The translations under genes and the position numbers were made by a program. The notes beneath the pieces were generated by a model. That model was not told where the DNA came from. It did no database searches and saw nothing but the letters and a program-made list of their open reading frames with translations. From an uncultured Pelagibacteraceae bacterium (GTDB lineage Bacteria; Pseudomonadota; Alphaproteobacteria; Pelagibacterales; Pelagibacteraceae), in contig CACOLY010000001.1 of assembly GCA_902628195.1 (NCBI GenBank), positions 62,001-126,000 of the forward strand: a stretch of DNA of 64,000 nucleotides. Direction: 5' to 3'. Positions 18,152 through 26,925 of the stretch are shown one piece after another. The number at the start of each line of letters is the position of its first letter. Position 1 is the stretch's first letter.

Positions 18152-19887
18152 ATTCAAGTGATATTTTAAAAAGACTCTATAAAGATTACTCAAAAAAATT
18201 CCTAAAAAAAATATTTCTTGCTGGTTTATTTTCAATAATTGTCGCTACAAGTACATCTGCAATTGCTTGGTTATTAGACCCTGCTATAAAAAAAATCTTT
18301 ATAGATAAGGATGAAACTTTAATATTTTTAATTCCAGCATTAATAATTATTACATTTGCTGCAAAAGGTATTTCTCTTTATTTTGCAAAAGCAACGATGA
18401 TTCATGTTGGTGAAGAAATAAAAAAATTATTACAATTTGATATGATTTCATCATTAATAAATGCAGACACAAAGTTAATTGATGCAAAACACTCTGGAAA
18501 ATTTATATCTAATCTTACTTATGATGTGACACATATTACTAATATGCTTAGCGATGCTATCTTAGCATTATTCAAAGACAGTCTTACACTTATCGGTCTT
18601 TTAATTGTTATGTTTTATCAAAATTGGAAACTTTCATTAATATCAATCATAATGATACCTTTAGCAAGTATGGCTGCAAAAACACTTGGAAAAAGGGTTA
18701 GTAAAGTAGCAACTGAAGCACAAGAGAGATCAGGATTTTTAAATTCATACTTAATCGAGTTATTTAAAAATCATAAACTTATAAAAATATTTCAAAAAGA
18801 AAATTATGAGATCAAAAGGTCTCATGACCATTTAGAAAAATTAAAAAATAAAACTGCAAAAATAAGAACTGTTTACGTGCGTGTTTCTCCTATTATGGAA
18901 ACTTTTACAGGTATAATGATAGCAATATTAATTTTTTACTCTGGAAAATTAATAATTAGAAATGAGATAGATATTAATAATTTTTTTTCATTTCTAGCAG
19001 CTATGATGCTCGCTTATCAACCAGTGCGATCTTTAGCAACAATAAACATGGCAATCAATCAAGGTCTTACTGCAGCTAGGAGAATATTACCAATTGTTGA
19101 TAATATAAATGAAATAAAAGATGATAAAAATGCTTCTGATATTTCAATAAGAAGTGGAAGTATTAAATTCCAAAATGTTTATTTTAAATATCATGATGAA
19201 AATGAAAATGTTTTAAAAAATATAAACCTTGAGATTAATGGGAACAAAATGTCTGCTTTAGTTGGTCATAGTGGATCTGGAAAATCTACAATATTAAACT
19301 TGATACCTCGTTTTTATAATGTTGATTCTGGTGATATATTTATTGATAATCAATCAATCTATCAAACAAAAATAAAATCTCTTAGACAAAAAATATCCTT
19401 AGTAAGCCAAGATACAACTCTATTTGATGACACGATTAAAAATAATATAGCTTATGCAAACATTGATGCATCAGATATCGAGATTGAAGAAGCTGCTAAA
19501 CTTTCTTTTTGTGAAGAATTTATTAATGAACTTCCAAAAAAATATGAAACCGTAATTGGTGAGAATGGAGTTCGTCTATCAGGAGGTGAAAAACAAAGAA
19601 TATCAATTGCAAGAGCTATGCTAAAGAAAAGCCCAATAATTTTACTTGATGAGGCTACCTCATCATTAGACTCTGAAACTGAGGAAAAAATTCAGAATGC
19701 ATTAAATATTCTTACTAAAAATCGAACTACAATTGTGATTGCACATAGACTATCAACAATACTTAACTCTGATAAAATATTTGTTGTAGAAAATGGAGAA
19801 ATAATTACCTCTGGAAAACATGAGGATCTTTTAAAAGATTCAATGCAATATAAAAATTTTTATGAAAAGCAAATTAAAAAAAAATAA
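18148..19887 (+). CDS. msbA: MsbA-type lipid A/lipid ABC exporter (fused permease-ATPase)
   Basis: A 579-aa half transporter with six N-terminal helices and a C-terminal ATPase. Walker A is GHSGSGKST, the signature is LSGGEKQRISIARA, Walker B is IILLDEATSSLD and the switch histidine is in IAHRLST. Directly followed by waaA, lpxK and lpxL, it is most likely the MsbA flippase for lipid A-core. Exact substrate assignment rests on this context, since the fold is shared with other lipid and peptide exporters. Confidence 0.88.
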   Translation: MNSSDILKRLYKDYSKKFLKKIFLAGLFSIIVATSTSAIAWLLDPAIKKIFIDKDETLIFLIPALIIITFAAKGISLYFAKATMIHVGEEIKKLLQFDMISSLINADTKLIDAKHSGKFISNLTYDVTHITNMLSDAILALFKDSLTLIGLLIVMFYQNWKLSLISIIMIPLASMAAKTLGKRVSKVATEAQERSGFLNSYLIELFKNHKLIKIFQKENYEIKRSHDHLEKLKNKTAKIRTVYVRVSPIMETFTGIMIAILIFYSGKLIIRNEIDINNFFSFLAAMMLAYQPVRSLATINMAINQGLTAARRILPIVDNINEIKDDKNASDISIRSGSIKFQNVYFKYHDENENVLKNINLEINGNKMSALVGHSGSGKSTILNLIPRFYNVDSGDIFIDNQSIYQTKIKSLRQKISLVSQDTTLFDDTIKNNIAYANIDASDIEIEEAAKLSFCEEFINELPKKYETVIGENGVRLSGGEKQRISIARAMLKKSPIILLDEATSSLDSETEEKIQNALNILTKNRTTIVIAHRLSTILNSDKIFVVENGEIITSGKHEDLLKDSMQYKNFYEKQIKKK

Positions 19888-21143
19888 TGTTTTTAATTTA
19901 TCAATTTTTAATCATTTTAATTTTAATTCTGTCCCCAATAATTTTAACCATTAGATTTATTAAGGATAAAGAGGACACAAAACGGTTTATTGAAAAATTC
20001 TGTTTTATTTCAAAGAAAAGGATAAGTGGAAATCTTATTTGGTTCCATGTTGCAAGTGTTGGAGAATTGATGAGTATAATTCCGTTAATTAAAAAATTAG
20101 AAACTGAGAATAAAATTAAAACTATCTTAATTACAACTTCAACATTAAGTTCTTCTAGAATAATTAAAAACTATAAATTCAAAAAAACTATCCATCAATT
20201 TTTTCCAATCGATTTTTTTTATTTTAGTTCAAAATTTTTAGAATATTGGAAACCAACACTGGCTATATTTATAGATTCTGAAATATGGCCGAGTATGTAT
20301 AAAGAACTAGAAAAAAAATCTATACCCTTATTACTAATGAATGCGAGGATTACTAATAAATCTTTTAGAAGGTGGAAACTTTTTAATCAATTTACTGGAA
20401 ATATTTTTGATTGTATTAAAATAGCATTTCCATCTAATTCTGATACAAACAAATATTTAAAAAAACTAAATGTAAAAAAAATAAAGAATATTGGAAATTT
20501 AAAGTTTTCAGAAATTTCTAATAAAAAAAATATAAAACTTCCAAGTTCTTTTTTAAAATCAATAAAAAAAAGATTGATTTTTTGTGCATCAAGTACACAC
20601 CCGTCAGAAGAAAAAATTATAGCAAATATTCACTCGCAACTTAAAAAAAATATCAATAATTTACTTACAATTATAATTCCAAGACATGTTCAAAGAATAA
20701 GGAAAATTAACGAGGAGATTAAGTCTTTAGGATTAAGAACTATTATTAGATCGACAAATGAAAAAATAAAAAAGGAAACAGATATTTATTTAGTAGATAC
20801 CTATGGAGAAACAAAAAAATTTTTTAATATATCTAAAGTTGCATTCATTGGTGGCTCTATAGTAAATCATGGAGGACAAAATCCTATTGAACCGGCAAGA
20901 TTTAACCTTAACATAATTCATGGTCCGAATATTGATAACTTTAAAGATATCTATAGACTTTTTGATAAGAAAAAAGCCGCTTTTAAAATAAATAACATTA
21001 GTGAATTAAAAAAAATTTCTTTTAAATTATTAAAGATGAAAAGAAGGAAAAAAATAAATTTATCTGATATGGGTAATTTAATTTTAAAAAAAAGTGAAGC
21101 AGAGATCCTAAAAATATTCAAAGATGAAATTAAAAAAACCTAA
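19887..21143 (+). CDS. waaA: 3-deoxy-D-manno-octulosonic acid (Kdo) transferase
   Basis: A 418-aa GT30 glycosyltransferase with an N-terminal membrane anchor, the catalytic-glutamate segment WFHVASVGE, then DSEIWP and GGSIVNHGGQNPIEPA, all hallmarks of WaaA/KdtA. It adds Kdo to lipid IVA at the inner leaflet. It shares one base with msbA and overlaps lpxK by 20 nt. Its presence shows the organism makes a Kdo-lipid A core. Confidence 0.95.
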   Translation: MFLIYQFLIILILILSPIILTIRFIKDKEDTKRFIEKFCFISKKRISGNLIWFHVASVGELMSIIPLIKKLETENKIKTILITTSTLSSSRIIKNYKFKKTIHQFFPIDFFYFSSKFLEYWKPTLAIFIDSEIWPSMYKELEKKSIPLLLMNARITNKSFRRWKLFNQFTGNIFDCIKIAFPSNSDTNKYLKKLNVKKIKNIGNLKFSEISNKKNIKLPSSFLKSIKKRLIFCASSTHPSEEKIIANIHSQLKKNINNLLTIIIPRHVQRIRKINEEIKSLGLRTIIRSTNEKIKKETDIYLVDTYGETKKFFNISKVAFIGGSIVNHGGQNPIEPARFNLNIIHGPNIDNFKDIYRLFDKKKAAFKINNISELKKISFKLLKMKRRKKINLSDMGNLILKKSEAEILKIFKDEIKKT

Positions 21144-22068
21144 ATTTTGGGATTACAAAAAGCCAAGTTTACTATCCTATATTCTTTTTCCCTTATCAAA
21201 ATTATTTGAATTTATCTCACTAATTAATATAAAAAAAAAGAAAAATTTTGAAAATATAAAATGTATATGTATTGGTAACATATATTTAGGAGGAACTGGA
21301 AAAACTTCTCTAGCAATTGAAATTAAGAAAATTTTAGATAAAAAAAATATTAAAAGTTGTTTTATTAAAAAAAATTATCCAGATCAGATAGATGAACAAA
21401 TACTTTTAAGCAAATTTGGAAAAACTTTTATTCATAGTAGTCGTATAGAAGCTCTCAAAAAAGCTATTTTACATAAATATGAAATTGCTATTTTTGATGA
21501 TGGTCTTCAGGATAAAAGTATTTCGTATGATCTTTCTTTTGTATGTTTTAATAAAAAAAATTTAATCGGAAATGGATGCTTGATTCCAGCAGGTCCATTA
21601 AGAGAAAATCTTAAAAGTCTGAACAGATATAAAAATATTTTTTTGAATGGAAATAATGAAAATAATGAAAATTTTAAGATAAAATTGTTAAAAAAATTTC
21701 CAGATCTTAATTTTTATGAAACTAACTATAAATTACTTAATTTAGATGAATTAAACATTAATGATAATTTCGTAGTTTTTTCAGGTATTGGAAATCATAG
21801 TACATTCTTGAATATGTTAATTGAAAATAAATTTAAGGTTATAAAAGATATAGAATTTCCAGATCATTACAATTATTCGAGTCGAGATATTGAAAAGATA
21901 TATGAAATTGCAAAAAAAAATAATTCAAAGATTTTAACTACAGAAAAAGATTTTGTAAGATTGAAAAATGAAGATAAAAAAAATATAAAATTTACCAAAA
22001 TTTGTTTAAAAATTATTGAAATTGAAAAACTAAAAGAAAAACTAAAAATTAAAAATGAAGTTAATTAA
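21124..22068 (+). CDS. lpxK: Tetraacyldisaccharide 4'-kinase
   Basis: A 314-aa protein with the LpxK Walker A-type loop GNIYLGGTGKTSL, the FDDGLQD segment, FPDHYNYS and LTTEKDFVRL. It phosphorylates lipid A disaccharide at the 4' position. The usual histidine after DDGLQ is an aspartate here. The FPDH histidine expected in catalysis is retained. It overlaps waaA by 20 nt and the next acyltransferase by 14 nt. Confidence 0.93.
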   Translation: MKLKKPKFWDYKKPSLLSYILFPLSKLFEFISLINIKKKKNFENIKCICIGNIYLGGTGKTSLAIEIKKILDKKNIKSCFIKKNYPDQIDEQILLSKFGKTFIHSSRIEALKKAILHKYEIAIFDDGLQDKSISYDLSFVCFNKKNLIGNGCLIPAGPLRENLKSLNRYKNIFLNGNNENNENFKIKLLKKFPDLNFYETNYKLLNLDELNINDNFVVFSGIGNHSTFLNMLIENKFKVIKDIEFPDHYNYSSRDIEKIYEIAKKNNSKILTTEKDFVRLKNEDKKNIKFTKICLKIIEIEKLKEKLKIKNEVN

Positions 22069-22924
22069 ATTTTTCAGATATTTAATTGAATTTTTAATTA
22101 TCATGATATTGTTTTTAATATTTAAGATAATAGGAGTAAAAATTTCATCTTACGTATCTGGAAAAGTTTTTCGTTTAATTGGGCCACTTTTAAGACCAAA
22201 AAAAACTATCTTAAACAATTTTAAAATTGCTTTACCACATGCTAGTGCAAATGAAATCGAAAATCATATTAGTGAAATGTGGAATTATTATGGAAGAATT
22301 TTAGCTGAATATCCGTTCTTGAATAGTTTTCGAAATAATTCTAAGACTGAAATGATTAAAATTAAAGGAAAAGAAATTCTTGATAACATTTTAAAAAATA
22401 ATGAAAACGTAATTTTTGTTTCTGGTCATTTTGACAATTTTGAATTAATGGCAATGACTTTAGAGAAATCAGGCATTAAACTTGCAGCAATTTATCGTCC
22501 GTTAAACAATCTTTTTATGAATAAAATAATAGAAATTTTAAGAACAAAATATATTTGTAAAAATCAAATTAAAAAAGGTAGATCAAATATTCGAAATTTA
22601 TTAAAATTATTTAATGACGGACACTCTATAGCTTTAATGATTGATCAAAGAGTAAGTGAGTCAATTCAATCTCCTTTTTTTGGAAAAGATGCATATACAA
22701 CTACTATTCCAGCACAATTTGTAAAAAAATTTAAATGTAAAGTTGTACCAATTTACATTGAGAGAAAAAATAATGTAAATTTTGAGGTCACGGTTTATAC
22801 ACCTTTAAATTTTGAGGAAAAAGAAACCATCAATGAGATCACTCGAAAACTAAATAAAAATCTTGAGCAAATGATATTAATTAATCCATCAAAATGGATT
22901 TGGTCTCATAATAGATGGAAATAA
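22055..22924 (+). CDS. lpxL: Lipid A biosynthesis acyltransferase (LpxL/HtrB family)
   Basis: A 289-aa protein with an N-terminal membrane segment (about residues 10-30) and the acyltransferase H-x4-E motif in SGHFDNFELM. AAIYRPLNN and LMIDQRVSESIQSPFFGK follow, typical of LpxL/LpxM. It adds secondary acyl chains to Kdo2-lipid A. It is the last gene of the lipid A block. Its stop lies one base from the convergent DUF2093 gene. LpxL and LpxM roles cannot be separated from sequence. Confidence 0.9.
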   Translation: MKLIKFFRYLIEFLIIMILFLIFKIIGVKISSYVSGKVFRLIGPLLRPKKTILNNFKIALPHASANEIENHISEMWNYYGRILAEYPFLNSFRNNSKTEMIKIKGKEILDNILKNNENVIFVSGHFDNFELMAMTLEKSGIKLAAIYRPLNNLFMNKIIEILRTKYICKNQIKKGRSNIRNLLKLFNDGHSIALMIDQRVSESIQSPFFGKDAYTTTIPAQFVKKFKCKVVPIYIERKNNVNFEVTVYTPLNFEEKETINEITRKLNKNLEQMILINPSKWIWSHNRWK

Positions 22925-22925
22925 A

Positions 22926-23129
22926 TTATTTTTCTTCTCTTTTCTTTGCAGCCTCTATGTAAGAGTAATATGGTTCCTGAAGTTCGACATTCCAATATTG
23001 TAATTTTTCTAATTTAATTTGTTTACCTGATATAGCGCAAATTACATGATCTCCATTTTCAATAATTTCAAAATTATTTGGTAAATATTTTATTTTTGCT
23101 AATTTTTTGTACATTTTTAGTTTATACAT
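22926..23129 (-). CDS. DUF2093 family protein
   Basis: A 67-aa protein matching the alphaproteobacterial DUF2093 pattern: a basic start, then IKYLPNNFEIIENGDHVICA, then SGKQIKLEKLQYWNVELQE. A second Met five codons in (23114) is an alternative start. Function is unknown for the family. It is divergent from purD with 6 nt between starts, which leaves no room for separate upstream promoters outside the coding regions. Confidence 0.85.
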   Translation of the reverse strand: MYKLKMYKKLAKIKYLPNNFEIIENGDHVICAISGKQIKLEKLQYWNVELQEPYYSYIEAAKKREEK

Positions 23130-23135
23130 TTATAC

Positions 23136-24401
23136 ATGAATGTTGGGATTTTAGGAAGTGGCGGTAGAGAACATGCAATTTGTTTTAGCATCAAAAAATC
23201 AAAAAATGTAAAAAATGTATATTGCCTTCCTGGAAATGCTGGAACTTCAACTATAGCTGAAAACATACAAATAAATATAAGAGATTTCCATGCAATTAAA
23301 AAATTTACTGAGGAAAAAAAAATTGATCTTTTAATTGTTGGCCCTGAAAAACCATTAGTAGACGGCATAGTCGATTTTTTTTTAGATACAAAAGTTAAAA
23401 TATTTGGTCCTAATCAAGCAGCTTCCCAACTCGAAGGTTCAAAAATTTTTACAAAAAAACTTTGTAAAAAATATAATATACCAACTGCAAACTTTGGCAT
23501 ATTTCCAAACCCTCAAGAGTCAAAAATTTTTTTAGAAAAAGCAAATTATCCTATGGTTATAAAAGCTGATGGACTTGCCTCAGGAAAAGGAGTTTACATA
23601 TGTGAAAATAAGAAAGATGCATTTATAGCCATAGATGAAATTTTTACAGGAAAATTTGGAGAAGCAAAAAATGTGTTGATAGAGGAATTTTTGACTGGTG
23701 AAGAAATGAGTTTTTTTATTGTTACTGATGGCAAAGATATTAAATTATTTAATACTGCTCAGGACCATAAAAGGGTTCTTGAAGGTGACAAGGGTAAGAA
23801 TACTGGAGGTATGGGTGCTTATTCACCATCAAGATTAATCAACTTAGATCTCGAAAAGAAAATAATTAATCAAATAATTTATCCAACTCTCAAAGGCCTT
23901 AAGGAAATGAAAATAGAATATTCAGGTTTTCTTTATGCTGGTCTTATGATTAAAAATGATAACCCTTATTTGATCGAATATAATGTTAGAATGGGAGATC
24001 CAGAATGCCAAACAATTTTACCTAGGTTAGAGTCAGATTTAGCAAATATTTTTTTAGCGTGTTGCGAAAAAAAATTAAATGAAATTGAGATAAAATGGAA
24101 AAAAGATAATTCCATTTGTGTTGTTTTGTGCTCTGATGGTTATCCAGAAAAATATAAAAAAAATGTATTAATCAAAAATTTAGAAAAGATTAATACAGAT
24201 GATAAAAATTATTGTTTTCATGCAGGTACTAATATTATAGATAAGAAAACATACGCTGTTGGTGGAAGAGTTTTGAATTTTGTATCGTTATCCTCAAATT
24301 TTTCTGAAGCAAGAAAAAAAACATTTGACAACTTAAATAATTTAAACTGGAATGAAGGTTTTTATCGTAAAGATATTGGATACAAAGTCATTAATAAATG
24401 A
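23136..24401 (+). CDS. purD: Phosphoribosylamine-glycine ligase (GAR synthetase)
   Basis: A 421-aa ATP-grasp enzyme starting with the PurD N-terminal motif GILGSGGREHAICF, with GPEKPLVDGIVD and the central KADGLASGKGVYI ATP-grasp segment. The late signature NVRMGDPECQTILPRL is complete. It catalyses the second step of de novo purine synthesis. It overlaps rsmD by 4 nt. Confidence 0.97.
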   Translation: MNVGILGSGGREHAICFSIKKSKNVKNVYCLPGNAGTSTIAENIQINIRDFHAIKKFTEEKKIDLLIVGPEKPLVDGIVDFFLDTKVKIFGPNQAASQLEGSKIFTKKLCKKYNIPTANFGIFPNPQESKIFLEKANYPMVIKADGLASGKGVYICENKKDAFIAIDEIFTGKFGEAKNVLIEEFLTGEEMSFFIVTDGKDIKLFNTAQDHKRVLEGDKGKNTGGMGAYSPSRLINLDLEKKIINQIIYPTLKGLKEMKIEYSGFLYAGLMIKNDNPYLIEYNVRMGDPECQTILPRLESDLANIFLACCEKKLNEIEIKWKKDNSICVVLCSDGYPEKYKKNVLIKNLEKINTDDKNYCFHAGTNIIDKKTYAVGGRVLNFVSLSSNFSEARKKTFDNLNNLNWNEGFYRKDIGYKVINK

Positions 24402-24964
24402 GAATTATTGCAGGGAAATTTAAAGGAAAAAAAATTTTAGAACCAATGGATCAAAACACAAGACCTTTAAAAGATCTCGCTAAAGAATCTATTTTTAATG
24501 TTGTTAAACATTCAAATAAATTTAATGCTAATATAGAAAATGCAAATATATTGGATTTATTCTCTGGTGTGGGATCTTTTGGTCTTGAAGCAATATCGAG
24601 AGGAGCAAAATTTGTTACATTTGTTGAAAACTATCAAAGTGTTTTAAATGTTTTAAAAAAAAATATTCAAAATCTCAATCTAAATGAAAAAAGTAAAATT
24701 ATTGAAAAAGATATTTTTCAAAGTAATTTTTTTAAAGAATTAAGTAATAATTTTGATTTGATCTTTGTTGATCCTCCTTTTAAAGAAAAAAAAATATCGT
24801 TAATTTTATCAGAAATTAAAAATTCAAATATTTTAAAAAAAGATGGACTTATAATAATTCATAGAAATAGTGAACAAAAAGAAGTTTATTTTAAAGAATT
24901 TAAAATTTTGGAAGAAAAAAAATATGGAATCTCTAAAATGATTTTCGGTATTATCTTAAACTAA
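24398..24964 (+). CDS. rsmD: 16S rRNA m2G966 methyltransferase
   Basis: A 188-aa Rossmann methyltransferase starting MRIIAGKFKGKKI, with the RsmD segment RPLKDLAKESIFNVV. The SAM motif is LDLFSGVGSFGLEA, and the catalytic DPPF motif appears as VDPPFKEK. It methylates G966 of 16S rRNA. The 3' end overlaps that of the convergent pgi gene by 14 nt. Confidence 0.95.
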   Translation: MRIIAGKFKGKKILEPMDQNTRPLKDLAKESIFNVVKHSNKFNANIENANILDLFSGVGSFGLEAISRGAKFVTFVENYQSVLNVLKKNIQNLNLNEKSKIIEKDIFQSNFFKELSNNFDLIFVDPPFKEKKISLILSEIKNSNILKKDGLIIIHRNSEQKEVYFKEFKILEEKKYGISKMIFGIILN

Positions 24965-26108
24965 ACTGTTTTTTCGTCTCTTGTTTTATTAATTCTACAG
25001 ATGGCTGATCAAATGGATTTACGTTCATTGCTCTTCCTAGAAGGATTGTTTCTAGTATAAAGTAGCAAAATAATTCTCCCAAAGTCGTTTCATCTCTTTT
25101 ATTAATTTCAAAACTTCTAAACGGAATATTTTTTTTAGAAAAGACAATCTCCGTAGCTTTTTTTTGTTTTAATATTATTTTGTTAGATGAGTAAAATCTT
25201 AGATATTTATGACTTGGTAAAAATATTTTACTATTTAATTGATCAGAGTTTTTTTCTTTACAGCTAAAAAAAGTAAAAAAATTATTTTTAAATCCGTCTA
25301 GATATAACTGCATCATGCTATGATTGTCTTTAGGCATTTCTGATATAATCGGGAGTATACCTTTGCCTTTCTTACCCAAACTTTCAGCAATTAATTGCTG
25401 ATACCACTCGAAAAGATAATGAGATTTTTCATCATAATTTAAAATAATTGAATTAAATTTTTTTTTTTTATGTAAATGTAATATTGCTCCTGTACTACAC
25501 ACCAATTGATTTATAAATTTTTTACTTTTTACTAAATTGTCAAATTGTCTAAATTTTTTCGGATTTAAACCCATCAATTCTGCAGGCAACATGCCTACTT
25601 CAGATAAAACTGAAAATCTTCCGCCAATAAAATTATTATGTTCAATCACCTCCGACTTCAATTTTTTTGCAAGATTATATAAATGACTAGGTTTTTTTTC
25701 TGTTATGAAAATATTTTTATCATTTTTTTTTATTAATAAATTTACATTTGTAATTGTTTCAAGAGTATTTCCTGACTTAGATATAATTAAATTTATTTGA
25801 TTATTTTTATATTTTTCTTTTTTTGAAATTAAATTATCTATGAATACAAAATTTTTTTTGCTTTTTTCTTTTAAAAAATTAAATATTGCTTTTGAACCTA
25901 AAATAGATCCGCCCATTCCAATTAATCTTATATCTTTATTTCTTGTGATTTGGCTTATCTTTTTATATTTATAATTATCTTTATAATTTTTTGATAAAGA
26001 TTTTATAGTTTCACTTTTATTTTTTAAAATAAGTTTTAATTTATTAAAGATATTTTTATTATTTTTCCTATACTTAAAATTTTTAAGTTCTATTGATTTT
26101 GTTAACAT
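24951..26108 (-). CDS. pgi: Glucose-6-phosphate isomerase, short form
   Basis: A 385-aa sugar isomerase with the PGI signatures IGMGGSILGSKA, ISKSGNTLETI, NNFIGGRFSVLSEVG and NPFDQPSVELIKQ. It interconverts glucose-6-phosphate and fructose-6-phosphate. It is much shorter than the roughly 550-aa E. coli enzyme and somewhat shorter than typical compact bacterial forms of about 440 aa. The catalytic blocks remain, so it appears streamlined rather than broken. It is very lysine-rich. It starts on the last base of the DUF3035 lipoprotein gene. Confidence 0.92.
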   Translation of the reverse strand: MLTKSIELKNFKYRKNNKNIFNKLKLILKNKSETIKSLSKNYKDNYKYKKISQITRNKDIRLIGMGGSILGSKAIFNFLKEKSKKNFVFIDNLISKKEKYKNNQINLIISKSGNTLETITNVNLLIKKNDKNIFITEKKPSHLYNLAKKLKSEVIEHNNFIGGRFSVLSEVGMLPAELMGLNPKKFRQFDNLVKSKKFINQLVCSTGAILHLHKKKKFNSIILNYDEKSHYLFEWYQQLIAESLGKKGKGILPIISEMPKDNHSMMQLYLDGFKNNFFTFFSCKEKNSDQLNSKIFLPSHKYLRFYSSNKIILKQKKATEIVFSKKNIPFRSFEINKRDETTLGELFCYFILETILLGRAMNVNPFDQPSVELIKQETKKQFSLR

Positions 26109-26437
26109 TAATCTTGTTTTATTTTTTCTAAGATTGATTCCTCCAATGAATTATTTGATTTGGAATTTCCCTCATAAGTTTGATTTTCCGAATTTACTTG
26201 TAAAATATTTTCAATATCAAAATCACTTTCATTTATTTCAACTTTTTTTTCTACCTCAGGTGTGGGAAGCTTAGAAAAATCTGGTGGTATAGTTAAAGCA
26301 TTTTTTTTATCTATCAAAAATTCTTCAGCATTTTTAGATTTTTTATTTCCCTCAAGGCCATCTTTTAAAGACTGGCAACCATTTAAAAAATTAAATGAGA
26401 ATATGATAACAAAAATAAATTTATATATATTTTTCAT
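26108..26437 (-). CDS. DUF3035 lipoprotein
   Basis: A 109-aa protein with a signal peptide ending in a lipobox (FSFNFLNGC, Cys at about residue 21). NALTIPPDFSKLPTPE follows, the conserved block of the alphaproteobacterial DUF3035 family. Members are predicted outer-membrane-linked lipoproteins, and a role in envelope assembly is suggested by neighbourhood in many alphaproteobacteria but not proven here. It overlaps lspA, the peptidase that would cut its signal, by 4 nt. Confidence 0.82.
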   Translation of the reverse strand: MKNIYKFIFVIIFSFNFLNGCQSLKDGLEGNKKSKNAEEFLIDKKNALTIPPDFSKLPTPEVEKKVEINESDFDIENILQVNSENQTYEGNSKSNNSLEESILEKIKQD

Positions 26438-26925
26438 CTATTTCTTTTTTGTAAAAAAACTTCATCATAAATAAGGCAAATAATGCCGATTGTTATAAAT
26501 ATATCTGCAATATTGAATATAAACCAATGAAATCCATTGTAATGTATATCAATGAAGTCAGGAACGGCTTTATAGAATATCCTATCAAATAAATTTCCCA
26601 AACCACCTCCGACTATTATTAGATAAGAATATTTTTGAAATTTTTCCGTCTTTGATACCATGATTAATAAAATCAATATTATTATAATAATTAATAAAGT
26701 TATTAAATCATAATAAAAACTTTCATTTAGTGAAAAAAGTCCAAATGCAATTCCACTATTCCATATCAAGGTTATGTTTAAAAAGGTTGAATTAAATAAA
26801 TCGGATTCAATTAATTTTTCATTCAAATTAATAACATAAATTTTTGAAATTCTATCTAAAATGAATATAAAAATAACTACAAATAAACTTATATAAAAAT
26901 TTTTTGATAAATACTTTGTGATCAT
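26434..26925 (-). CDS. lspA: Lipoprotein signal peptidase (signal peptidase II)
   Basis: A 163-aa protein with four membrane helices and both catalytic aspartate regions: GGGLGNLFDRIFYKAVPDFID and FNIADIFITIG. It removes signal peptides from prolipoproteins. It lies directly after ileS with one shared base, the ileS-lspA pairing common in bacteria, and before a lipoprotein gene. Confidence 0.96.
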   Translation of the reverse strand: MITKYLSKNFYISLFVVIFIFILDRISKIYVINLNEKLIESDLFNSTFLNITLIWNSGIAFGLFSLNESFYYDLITLLIIIIILILLIMVSKTEKFQKYSYLIIVGGGLGNLFDRIFYKAVPDFIDIHYNGFHWFIFNIADIFITIGIICLIYDEVFLQKRNR

